A program made the position numbers and the translations under genes. DNA of 7,909 nucleotides, from assembly GCA_002384725.1 (NCBI GenBank), contig DGBF01000115.1, forward strand, positions 5,631 through 13,539. Direction: 5' to 3'. The notes beneath the pieces were generated by a model that was not told the origin of the DNA, searched no databases, and saw nothing but the letters and a program-made list of their open reading frames with translations. Position 1 is the first letter of the stretch; every line of letters begins with the position of its first letter. This document shows, in pieces, positions 1 through 7,626 of this stretch. Source of the DNA: Flavobacteriales bacterium UBA4011 (lineage in GTDB: Bacteria > Bacteroidota > Bacteroidia > Flavobacteriales_D > Crocinitomicaceae).

Positions 1-268
1 CCATCAACCAGTCATATTCTGCACCGTGAACAGAGGCGGCATCTCCACGACCCGTCCACCCATATTTTTTGATCAACCAAATAAATCCTATTGTCAAAAG
101 AATCATAAACACTAACATGAGCTTTCCGTTCATATTATTATCTCTGATGGTTACCTCAGTTTCCCCTTTCTTAGTCATTTTGGAAGAAAGCTCATACAAA
201 CGCATCAACTGCGCGATTGCGAAAACTCCTAGGACAAGAACAGCTATTATTATTAATTTACTTCCCAT
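1..268 (-). CDS. coxB: Cytochrome c oxidase subunit II, N-terminal part (runs off left edge)
   Basis: Only the first 89 residues are in the window. The reading frame is open to the left edge, so this is cut by the window and not broken. The start is the ATG at 268-266; an in-frame TAA two codons upstream (274-272) rules out a longer product. Two hydrophobic segments are visible, about residues 5-22 and 50-66, separated by a polar stretch rich in Lys, Glu and Thr. The visible part ends in HGAEYDWLM, which resembles the region just before the usual first membrane helix of Bacteroidota subunit II. The CuA-binding cupredoxin domain would lie further left and cannot be checked. Subunit II would accept electrons for a haem-copper oxidase in the inner membrane. 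The gene begins 35 bases after actF, as expected for ACIII-oxidase operons. The identification rests on this context plus the N-terminal pattern. Confidence 0.8.
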   Translation of the reverse strand, partial: MGSKLIIIAVLVLGVFAIAQLMRLYELSSKMTKKGETEVTIRDNNMNGKLMLVFMILLTIGFIWLIKKYGWTGRGDAASVHGAEYDWLM

Positions 269-303
269 TTTTTATTCTTTTTGACAAATTCTTTTAATCT
301 ATA

Positions 304-1491
304 TTAAATTTCGTGGTGAATACTTTCATCCAAGAACGGGTGATTCACTGGAGTAAGGGGAGCTTTTGACAAGTTCGTAAGCAATATTCGGATGAAAAAA
401 CCAGCGATTAACACCGCCATACCTATTTCTATGAATCCTATATGTGCGTTTGTTCCCATTGAACCTGCAGAAACCATAATCCAAACGTCTAACCAGTGAC
501 CCGCCAAAATAATCAATCCTACGAATGAAAGAATACCAGCATGTCGTTTTGCGTCTCTCGACATTAGTATTAACATCGGAAAAGCAAAATTGATTATAAA
601 CATGAAGAAATAAACGAATCTAAAATCCTGAGTCCTTGTAACATAGTACGTTACCTCCTCAGGAATATTTGCATACCAAATCAGCATGTACTGCGAGAAG
701 AACAAATAAGACCATAAGAATGAGGTCGCGAAAACCCATTTGCCTATGTCATGAATATGGTTTTCATTCACTTTAGGTAAATAACCCAATTTCTTCAAAT
801 ACAAAACTGTCAATACCAATACAACCATAGCTGAACACCACATCCCTGCGAAGGTATACCATCCAAACAAAGTTGAGAACCAGTGAACATCAACAGACAT
901 TAACCAATCCCAAGCCGATGTTGAACTAAATACAGCAAAGAATACTAAAAAGACGGCTGCTTTCTTATAGTTTGTAAAATGAAGGTCAGTACCTCCTACT
1001 TTGTCTTCTAACAAAGAACGTTTTTTGAATCCCCAGAAGTACCAATAGTAAACTCCGAAATAAGCTATTGTTCTTACCCAAAAGAAGATTTTATTTAGAT
1101 AAAATGCTTTGCCTGCAACAATGGGATCACTTTTGACTACTTCAGGATCCATCCAGATGTAGATGTGTGCTCCATCCATCAAGGTAATGATCAATAGTAC
1201 CAAGCCCAATAGACCTATTCCGTATGGAAGAAATCCTGCTTGTGCTTCAATGATTCTTTTTACTGAAGCATACCATCCTGATTCAGTTGCATATTGTAAC
1301 GCTAAAAAGAACAACGCTCCCAAAGCCAGGGCAAAGAAGTAAAACCCATTTGTTAATCCATTCACCAACAAACGTTGTGTTAGGTGATGAGATCCTAAGT
1401 CAGAAATGATCCCGATAATTAGGCAAAGCGCACCCAATCCCATTAGAATCAAGGTTAACATTTTTGCTTTATTAGCTATTTTGAATTCCAT
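304..1491 (-). CDS. actF: ACIII membrane subunit ActF (NrfD-like, quinol:cytochrome c oxidoreductase)
   Basis: A 395-residue polytopic inner-membrane protein with about ten hydrophobic helices (roughly residues 10-31, 50-68, 88-108, 133-154, 175-191, 206-232, 251-273, 290-310, 317-341 and 348-370). It is the second NrfD-like subunit of ACIII and a paralogue of ActC. Recognisable stretches are SAWDWLMSVDVHWFSTLFGW (192-211), FSQYMLIWYANIPEE (265-279) and HWLDVWIMV (332-340). The acidic, His and aromatic residues in these segments fit the proton-path or quinol-site roles proposed for the family. Whether ActF itself binds quinol is uncertain; ActC is the better-supported site. The C-terminus is short and polar and ends ESIHHEI. 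The ATG at 1491-1489 lies 22 bases after the actE stop. The length is ordinary for the family. Confidence 0.93.
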   Translation of the reverse strand: MEFKIANKAKMLTLILMGLGALCLIIGIISDLGSHHLTQRLLVNGLTNGFYFFALALGALFFLALQYATESGWYASVKRIIEAQAGFLPYGIGLLGLVLLIITLMDGAHIYIWMDPEVVKSDPIVAGKAFYLNKIFFWVRTIAYFGVYYWYFWGFKKRSLLEDKVGGTDLHFTNYKKAAVFLVFFAVFSSTSAWDWLMSVDVHWFSTLFGWYTFAGMWCSAMVVLVLTVLYLKKLGYLPKVNENHIHDIGKWVFATSFLWSYLFFSQYMLIWYANIPEEVTYYVTRTQDFRFVYFFMFIINFAFPMLILMSRDAKRHAGILSFVGLIILAGHWLDVWIMVSAGSMGTNAHIGFIEIGMAVLIAGFFIRILLTNLSKAPLTPVNHPFLDESIHHEI

Positions 1492-1513
1492 TTGTATAGA
1501 GTTAAAAGCGTTT

Positions 1514-2254
1514 TTATTCTTGTGTTACAGTCGTATCCGGGGCAGCAACCGCGGCTACTGAACCATCTGCATTAAATTTTCCGTAATCAGCGTTTTGAAA
1601 CTGACGAACATAATGAACCAAAGTCCAGATGTCTTTCTTCTTCAAAAACGATCCGTGCGCACCCATTGAGTTCAAACCGTAATAGATGGAGTAAAAAATC
1701 TGACCGTCACCTAAATCTGGTCTTGTTTTGTAATCCGGAACACCTGAATATGCTCCAGACACCATCATTGGACCATTTCCATCTCCTTTTTCACCATGAC
1801 AGTGCATACATTTGCTCGAATACAAATACTTCCCTCTTTTCATGATTGCTTCTGAATTTTCAACCGTTAAAATCAACGGGTTTTTATCATTTTTTGCTAA
1901 TGCATATGTATCCTCATTTGTAAACTCGTAACCCACTAATCCGTGGGTAGTTTTGAATGTAATATTCGGCTTACGGAAATAAGGAAGCGACATTAGAACA
2001 TCTGTCTCGTCCGCTCCTATATATGGAATAACATTCAAAGGTGGCGTCAATGCAGATTGCTTCATCGTTTTTTCAGCATCTTCAACATTTCTCAATTGAC
2101 CATAATCAACATATGGCTCTATTGCAGGAGAACGGTACATGTCGGGCATGTATTCCAATCCAGAACTATCAGGATTTGAAACACAAGCACCCATCAACAT
2201 AACTGTTGCTAGACCTAATGTCAGTTTAACGATTGCCGTTATTTTCTTTTTCAT
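1514..2254 (-). CDS. actE: ACIII monohaem cytochrome c lipoprotein ActE
   Basis: A 246-residue periplasmic cytochrome c held to the membrane by a lipid. It has a Lys-rich N-terminus, a hydrophobic stretch and a lipobox LMGAC that places the modified cysteine at residue 24. A linker of about 115 residues follows, containing YMPDMYRSPAIEPYVDYG (35-52), a stretch I recognise from Bacteroidota ActE proteins. The single haem c site is CMHCH at 149-153; Met197 in NSMGAH is a plausible distal ligand. In the F. johnsoniae ACIII structure two subunits are anchored by triacylated N-terminal cysteines, and ActE and ActB are the two here that carry such signals. It should pass electrons from the complex to the oxidase or a soluble carrier. 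An in-frame TAG at 2263-2261 fixes the ATG at 2254 as the longest start. The leader is A-rich with no Shine-Dalgarno sequence. The 62-base spacer before it is the widest in the cluster. Confidence 0.94.
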   Translation of the reverse strand: MKKKITAIVKLTLGLATVMLMGACVSNPDSSGLEYMPDMYRSPAIEPYVDYGQLRNVEDAEKTMKQSALTPPLNVIPYIGADETDVLMSLPYFRKPNITFKTTHGLVGYEFTNEDTYALAKNDKNPLILTVENSEAIMKRGKYLYSSKCMHCHGEKGDGNGPMMVSGAYSGVPDYKTRPDLGDGQIFYSIYYGLNSMGAHGSFLKKKDIWTLVHYVRQFQNADYGKFNADGSVAAVAAPDTTVTQE

Positions 2255-2316
2255 CTGTTTCTATTTGTTTTGTCAGACTACCCAAACCTTTCAGATTGAG
2301 GTTACTTGGCAAATTT

Positions 2317-2850
2317 TTATATTTCTTTTTGATCTAATTCAACAATTCCCGTTTCCTTCAACATTGCATTTAATTCCTCGGCTGAGAATTTTGAATTTTC
2401 TGAAGTTCTGATTTCAATTACAAATCTGTCATCCGTTGTTCTTGGATCAGGATTATAAGCTGGCATACCGGGAAGTATTTTATTTCTCAACATGTAAGTA
2501 ATCGCCATTCCGTGAGCAGCACACAATACCGTGAACTCAAAAGTAATTGGAACGAAGGCCAACATGTTATCTAGATACGATTCATTTGGTTTACCACCAA
2601 TGTTCATCGGCCAATCGGTTACCATGAAGTAACGCATTCCAATTGTCGCCAAAAGAAGACCAGTCAATCCATAAATGAAGGCCATGATTCCTAATCGGGT
2701 GTTTTTCAAACCAATGATAGGATCAATACCGTGAATAGGAAACGGAGAAAACACTTCGCTCACTTTCACTCCTTTCGACACTAAATGTTTCGCCCCATCT
2801 TTGAGGATATCATCGTCGTCGTACATTGCATAAAATACTTTCTCTGCCAT
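2317..2850 (-). CDS. actD: ACIII membrane subunit ActD (DUF3341)
   Basis: A 177-residue protein of the DUF3341 family, the small non-redox subunit of ACIII. An N-terminal soluble domain of about 50 residues contains SPFPIHGID (35-43). Two membrane helices follow at about 53-77 and 96-120, joined by a loop with DWPMNIGGKP (79-88), then a C-terminal soluble part of about 55 residues. Both motifs are ones I associate with this family. No cysteine pairs or haem sites are present (the only Cys is residue 110, inside a helix), so a structural role is likely. The ATG at 2850 is preceded by an in-frame TAA at 2856-2854, which fixes the longest start. It begins only 10 bases after the actC stop, suggesting translational coupling. 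Confidence 0.93.
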   Translation of the reverse strand: MAEKVFYAMYDDDDILKDGAKHLVSKGVKVSEVFSPFPIHGIDPIIGLKNTRLGIMAFIYGLTGLLLATIGMRYFMVTDWPMNIGGKPNESYLDNMLAFVPITFEFTVLCAAHGMAITYMLRNKILPGMPAYNPDPRTTDDRFVIEIRTSENSKFSAEELNAMLKETGIVELDQKEI

Positions 2851-2860
2851 GTCTTATTTA

Positions 2861-4258
2861 TTAATGTTTATCGTCTCCATGATGTGCATCTGGAGCATTT
2901 TTATATGATTCACCTGAACTTTTTAATATTGTTTTCACCTCATTCAACGGCAATACCGGGAAAAAACGAGCAAATAATAAGAAGAATACAAAGAATAATC
3001 CGATTGTTCCAACGTATACTCCAATATCAATATGACTTGGGAAATGCATACTCCATGAAGATGGAAGGTAATCTCGGTGCAATGAGGTAACGATAATTAC
3101 ATAACGCTCAAACCACATTCCGATATTTACTACAATTGAAATTATGAAAGTAAAGATCAAACTTGTTCTTAATTTCTTGATCCACATCAACTGTGGAGAA
3201 AGAACGTTACATGTCATCATCGACCAGTATGCCCACCAATAAGGCCCTGAAGCTCTATTGATAAATGCATATGCTTCATATTCAACTCCTGAATACCAAG
3301 ATACGAATAGCTCAGTAATGTAGGCTGTTCCAACAATCGAACCTGTAACCATGATTACAATATTCATGTATTCGACGTGCTTGGTATGAATGTATGCCTC
3401 AAGTCCCATTGCCTTTCGCATAACGAGCATCAAGGTTTGTACCATGGCAAATCCTGAGAATACAGCCCCAGCAACGAAATACGGAGGAAAGATAGTCGTG
3501 TGCCATCCTGGAATAACCGATGTAGCAAAGTCAAATGATACAATAGAGTGAACGGAGAATACAAGTGGTGTAGCGAGCCCTGCAAGAACCAAAGAAATCA
3601 ATTCGAAACGATTCCATTGTTTTGCTCTCCCTGACCATCCAAAAGAAAGGATGGAATACATTTTCTTAGCTACTGGCTTTTTAGCTCTATCACGTATCGT
3701 TGCGAAATCCGGAATCAAACCAATGTACCAGAATACTAATGATACAGAAAGGTAAGTCGAGATCGCGAATACATCCCAAAGAAGGGGTGAGTTAAAGTTG
3801 ACCCAAAGTGAACCGAATTGGTTGGGCAAAGGCAAAACCCAGTATCCTAACCATAAACGTCCCATGTGAATCAAAGGGAAAAGCCCTGCCATAAATACGG
3901 CGAAAATCGTCATCGCCTCAGCAGAACGGTTAATGGCCATTCTCCATTTTTGACGGAACAATAAAAGTACTGCAGAAATTAAGGTTCCGGCGTGACCGAT
4001 GCCTACCCACCATACAAAGTTGGTAATATCCCAGGCCCATCCGATGGTTTTATTCAATCCCCAAACACCAACTCCTGTTCCAAGTAGATATAGAATACAT
4101 CCTACTCCATACAATCCGATGATGGCCGCGATTCCGAACAAAATATACCACATCTTTGGCGCTTTGTCTTCAATCGGTCGGCATACATCCTCAGTAATAT
4201 CATGATAGGATTTGTGTCCTAAGATGAGGGGTTCTCTAATTGCTGCTTCCTTATGCAT
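2861..4258 (-). CDS. actC: ACIII quinol-binding membrane subunit ActC (NrfD/PsrC family)
   Basis: A 465-residue inner-membrane protein of the NrfD/PsrC (polysulfide reductase membrane anchor) family, with about ten membrane helices. It is the subunit thought to oxidise menaquinol and pass electrons to the ferredoxin domain of ActB. Family landmarks: DITNFVWWVGIGHAG (77-91), RSAEAM (111-116), PLIHMGR (128-134) and SVHSIVSFDFA (235-245). The buried His and Asp/Glu residues in the first three are candidates for the quinol site and proton path. The N-terminal 35 residues are polar, and the C-terminus is a soluble tail ending DAHHGDDKH. The ATG at 4258 follows the actB stop by 22 bases; an in-frame TAA at 4279-4277 excludes a longer protein. 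The length is normal for ACIII ActC and longer than many NrfD proteins, as expected for this subgroup. Confidence 0.94.
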   Translation of the reverse strand: MHKEAAIREPLILGHKSYHDITEDVCRPIEDKAPKMWYILFGIAAIIGLYGVGCILYLLGTGVGVWGLNKTIGWAWDITNFVWWVGIGHAGTLISAVLLLFRQKWRMAINRSAEAMTIFAVFMAGLFPLIHMGRLWLGYWVLPLPNQFGSLWVNFNSPLLWDVFAISTYLSVSLVFWYIGLIPDFATIRDRAKKPVAKKMYSILSFGWSGRAKQWNRFELISLVLAGLATPLVFSVHSIVSFDFATSVIPGWHTTIFPPYFVAGAVFSGFAMVQTLMLVMRKAMGLEAYIHTKHVEYMNIVIMVTGSIVGTAYITELFVSWYSGVEYEAYAFINRASGPYWWAYWSMMTCNVLSPQLMWIKKLRTSLIFTFIISIVVNIGMWFERYVIIVTSLHRDYLPSSWSMHFPSHIDIGVYVGTIGLFFVFFLLFARFFPVLPLNEVKTILKSSGESYKNAPDAHHGDDKH

Positions 4259-4280
4259 TACAGTCTGTTTTATTTCTTAA

Positions 4281-7200
4281 TTAATGATGTGCTTTCTTAC
4301 CGTGGTCTTCACCATGAGCCTCGCCGTGTCCGCCATGCGCTTCTACTTTGTGTTCTTGTTGTAATCCAGCCAATTCTTTGTTCTCGTGGTTACGTACTTT
4401 CGTTTTGTACCAGATATTTGGTTTAATACCTACTTCTTCTAAAGCTTGGTAAGCACGTTTATCATCTGAACTTGTACGAACTATCGATTTCAAATCGTTC
4501 CAGTCACCAACGATGATTGCATTGGTTGGACAAGCATCTGAACAAGCCGTCGTAACGTCTCCATCCATAACAGGTCTTTCCGCTTCTTTTGCAACCAATT
4601 TCCCTTCTTGAATACGTTGCACACAGAATGAACATTTTTCCATGACACCACGCGTGCGAACTGTAACGTCTGGGTTCAATACCATACGTCCAAGGTCGTC
4701 TTGAGCCGGGTTGATTTCTGTAAATTTCTTATATGATGGGTAGTTGAACCAGTTGAATCGACGCACTTTGTAAGGACAGTTGTTTGCACAATATCTTGTG
4801 CCGATACATCTGTTATAGGTCATCTGGTTCAATCCTTCGTTACTATGAGTAGTGGCCGCTACTGGACAAACTGTCTCACATGGAGCGTGATTACAGTGGT
4901 GACACATCATCGGCATATGAACTACCGTTGGATTTTCAGCTGTATCTTCTGCTGCATCCATGAAGCTTATTTTACTCAAGTCATGGTCTTTACGACTCCC
5001 TACTGCAGCTTCAATATCTGAAGCAAAGTAACGGTCAATTCGCAACCAGTGCATTTCACGTCCTCTTCGAACTTCGTCTTTACCAACAACTGGTACGTTG
5101 TTTTCTGACTGACAAGCGATCAAACATGCACCACAACCGATACAACCGTTCAAATCGACTGTCATCGCCCAACGGTGTCCAATTTTTTCTACTGGATGTG
5201 CATCCCATAAATCGAATTCCGCCATCGGAGCCTCAACGTGGTTTCCGTGCTCATCCAATTTCTGTAAAGTCCACTTCTTATTATATGCACTTTGATCTTT
5301 CGATTTGTAAGTACCTAATGTCGTTTCTTTAACAATCGAGTTACGCGCCATCACTGTGTGGTGAATTTGCGTTGCAGCGATTAAGTATGATCCTTCTTCT
5401 TTATTGATTGAAACTTCACCATTGTAACTCATGGTTCCGTTTTCCATTCCAACAAAAGCAAATGCATTCGCTCCAATTGGTTTAGGGTTTCCGTTTTCAT
5501 CTTCAACAGCCCCTCCGTACTCTTTCGTTTGGAAAGCTGCAGTTCCGATTTTTTCGCCATTTGCTCCACGTCCGTATCCTAAAGCGACACCAACTGTCCC
5601 AAGAGCTTGTCCTGGAGATGGATAAACGGGAAGAGTCATTGATTTAGCTCCCATTTTTACAGTCGCTAAACTCAAACCTGTTTCTTGATCGAAAGTCAAT
5701 TGGTAATCATTACCCATATCCGTTGGATTCATGGTAATGTAATTGTCCCAAGTTACTTTTGAAATTGGATCTGGAAGCTCTTGCAACCATGGATTGTTGG
5801 CTTGATCACCAACTCCGATTCCCGCTTTTTGGTACAGTGCAACTTCCCATTTCCCTTTCTTAGGCAATTTAGAAGCTAATCCGCTCAACGCACCTTCATT
5901 GAAAATTGGCACTGTTGCTGGCATAATTGTATCAGGAGATACACTATTGTGTACAGCCATTCCCCAATATTCGTCCCAACTTGCTACTTCGGTTTGAACA
6001 TCAAATCCGAATTGTTTCCAATTGGATGTGATAACGTTGTAATATTCTTTTGAATCTTTTCCTCCACGTTTTGCAGTACCACCCCAAACCATCATCGATT
6101 CTTGAGCCGCAGCCGTATTTCCGATAGGACGGATAGTTGGTTGTGCAATAGAATAGTGACTAGCTTTTGGGCTGAAATCGTTCCAAGCCTCCAATGCATG
6201 GTGGTCTGGACAGATGTATGTACATTTCGAAGCCGTCTCATCAGGATGAGCAGAGAAAGAAATAGTTGTTTTGATTTTGCTTAGTGCCATGGCGAACTTG
6301 TCACCGTTTGGTAATGAGTAAGCTGGATTCACCCCGCAGAAAAGAATCATATCAGGACCTTTTCCACCAATTACTTTATTCACGAATTTGTTCATCTTGT
6401 CATCTTCTGACTGGAACATATTCACTTTATCGTTAATGTTAATTGTAGTGGCATATGCACCCAATTTCATGTTCAATTTATTTGCTAAAATTTGAACTGC
6501 TGCGTTGTTTGATCCTGCGACTACCAATGAAGCATCTTTCGATTCTCTCAACGCTTTGATTGCTAAATCAGCAATTTTGGTTGCCGGTTTCGACAATTCA
6601 GTAGAAACTCCACTAACTGGAGCACCCATAGCTTTCAACATGTACGCCAAAACATTTGCTTGTTCTGAAGGCTTGATCATTGCACGGTTATCGGCATTGG
6701 ATCCAGTAATCGACATATTCGATTCGAATTGAAAGTGCTTATTCATCCACTCACCATCCGGATTTCTTCTTGATCCGTATTGGTTAGTGTATTGCGTAGA
6801 CATCAGCCATCCGCTCATGAAATCAGCTCCAACAGAAACAATTGTTTTTGCTTTTGAGAAATCATAATCTGGAATAAATGCTTCGCCAAAAGACTCCATA
6901 TTCGCTTTACGAATACCAGCGTATGACTGCGCATCGTATTGAATGTGTTCGAAGTTTCCGTTTTCTTCTGTACCACCTACCGCGGCACCCAGAGCTTTAA
7001 TAGCATTGTAAGTAGAAGGACTAATGATAGAATTAGAAACCAACGTAACTTTTCCTCCTTTTGCTTTTACATCAGCAATTGCTTTCTTGATCTCACCATC
7101 AACAGCGGTCCAGTTTGTCACTTTCCCGTTTTTTGTTGGTGAAGTCAAACGAGAACTATCGTACAATCCAAGAACCGATGCGATAATTTGGGCATTTGTA

Positions 7201-7592
7201 TTTCCTTTGGTAAAGCCTTGCTCTTTATTTCCTTTAATGAAAATTGGTCGACCCTCACGCGTTTTAACTAAAATACTTGCGTATGAATTGCCGTCGTAAT
7301 ATGTCGATGCATACCAAGTCGCAATTCCCGGAGTTACATTCTCTGGTTTATTCACATAAGGAATAGCTTTAACAACTGGCGCTTCACAAGCTGCAACTGT
7401 TGCAGCAGCAACACTAAATCCTAAAAATTTCAAGAAATCACGACGTGCTGGTGATGACTCTGCAACACCGTCTTCGTTCAAAAACTCATCGACAGTCGTT
7501 CCTTTTGGAAACTCTTCATCTCTATTCTGTAGGAATTCGGGCGTCTCTTTTAATTCGTCGACACCTTTCCAATATTTTTTTGTCAATTCCAT
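4281..7592 (-). CDS. actB: ACIII iron-sulfur subunit ActB (Tat-exported molybdopterin oxidoreductase-like/ferredoxin fusion)
   Basis: An 1103-residue periplasmic subunit that carries electrons from ActC to the haem subunits. A conserved-looking cytoplasmic N-terminus (MELTKKYWKGVDEL) precedes a twin-arginine signal ARRDFLK at 49-55, a hydrophobic stretch, and VAAC with Cys69 as the likely lipidated residue. Residues about 80-790 are a molybdopterin oxidoreductase-like domain. In ACIII this domain is known to carry no Mo cofactor, and here it has only three cysteines (419, 457, 461), so the usual N-terminal cluster motif is absent. The ferredoxin domain has four motifs: Cys 817/820/823/827; 897/900/905/909; 929/935/939 with Thr932 in place of a Cys; and 987/990/1017/1021. 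This suits three [4Fe-4S] and one [3Fe-4S] cluster, as reported for Rhodothermus marinus; fewer were modelled in F. johnsoniae. Residues 1079-1103 form a His-rich tail (7 His). No Met lies near the start other than Met1, and the Tat context supports it. Confidence 0.95.
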   Translation of the reverse strand: MELTKKYWKGVDELKETPEFLQNRDEEFPKGTTVDEFLNEDGVAESSPARRDFLKFLGFSVAAATVAACEAPVVKAIPYVNKPENVTPGIATWYASTYYDGNSYASILVKTREGRPIFIKGNKEQGFTKGNTNAQIIASVLGLYDSSRLTSPTKNGKVTNWTAVDGEIKKAIADVKAKGGKVTLVSNSIISPSTYNAIKALGAAVGGTEENGNFEHIQYDAQSYAGIRKANMESFGEAFIPDYDFSKAKTIVSVGADFMSGWLMSTQYTNQYGSRRNPDGEWMNKHFQFESNMSITGSNADNRAMIKPSEQANVLAYMLKAMGAPVSGVSTELSKPATKIADLAIKALRESKDASLVVAGSNNAAVQILANKLNMKLGAYATTININDKVNMFQSEDDKMNKFVNKVIGGKGPDMILFCGVNPAYSLPNGDKFAMALSKIKTTISFSAHPDETASKCTYICPDHHALEAWNDFSPKASHYSIAQPTIRPIGNTAAAQESMMVWGGTAKRGGKDSKEYYNVITSNWKQFGFDVQTEVASWDEYWGMAVHNSVSPDTIMPATVPIFNEGALSGLASKLPKKGKWEVALYQKAGIGVGDQANNPWLQELPDPISKVTWDNYITMNPTDMGNDYQLTFDQETGLSLATVKMGAKSMTLPVYPSPGQALGTVGVALGYGRGANGEKIGTAAFQTKEYGGAVEDENGNPKPIGANAFAFVGMENGTMSYNGEVSINKEEGSYLIAATQIHHTVMARNSIVKETTLGTYKSKDQSAYNKKWTLQKLDEHGNHVEAPMAEFDLWDAHPVEKIGHRWAMTVDLNGCIGCGACLIACQSENNVPVVGKDEVRRGREMHWLRIDRYFASDIEAAVGSRKDHDLSKISFMDAAEDTAENPTVVHMPMMCHHCNHAPCETVCPVAATTHSNEGLNQMTYNRCIGTRYCANNCPYKVRRFNWFNYPSYKKFTEINPAQDDLGRMVLNPDVTVRTRGVMEKCSFCVQRIQEGKLVAKEAERPVMDGDVTTACSDACPTNAIIVGDWNDLKSIVRTSSDDKRAYQALEEVGIKPNIWYKTKVRNHENKELAGLQQEHKVEAHGGHGEAHGEDHGKKAHH

Positions 7593-7626
7593 AATCTATA
7601 TTCGAGTACTTCGATTCTTAATTCTA

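Noticed and set aside
269..303. Promoter for coxB in the actF-coxB spacer
   Set aside because: The spacer is AT-rich, and I saw no exact TAnnTTTG element with a matching upstream TTG box; 35 bases is also too little for a convincing promoter.
69..7299. Short plus-strand open frames (60 to 101 codons) spread across the window, for example 2139-2411, 2785-3090 and 7024-7299
   Set aside because: All lie wholly or mostly opposite confidently identified minus-strand genes, have no recognisable domains and show compositions expected of antisense shadows.
4281..7592. ActB as a catalytic molybdenum enzyme such as polysulfide, nitrate or formate oxidoreductase
   Set aside because: The neighbours are the full ACIII set, the N-terminal cluster cysteines are missing, and ACIII ActB is known to lack a Mo cofactor.
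7593..7626. Small near-palindrome (TCGAGTACTTCGA) in the actA-actB spacer
   Set aside because: It is only 13 bases with mismatches and a central AGTACT, has no loop or T-run, and is too short to support an operator or terminator.
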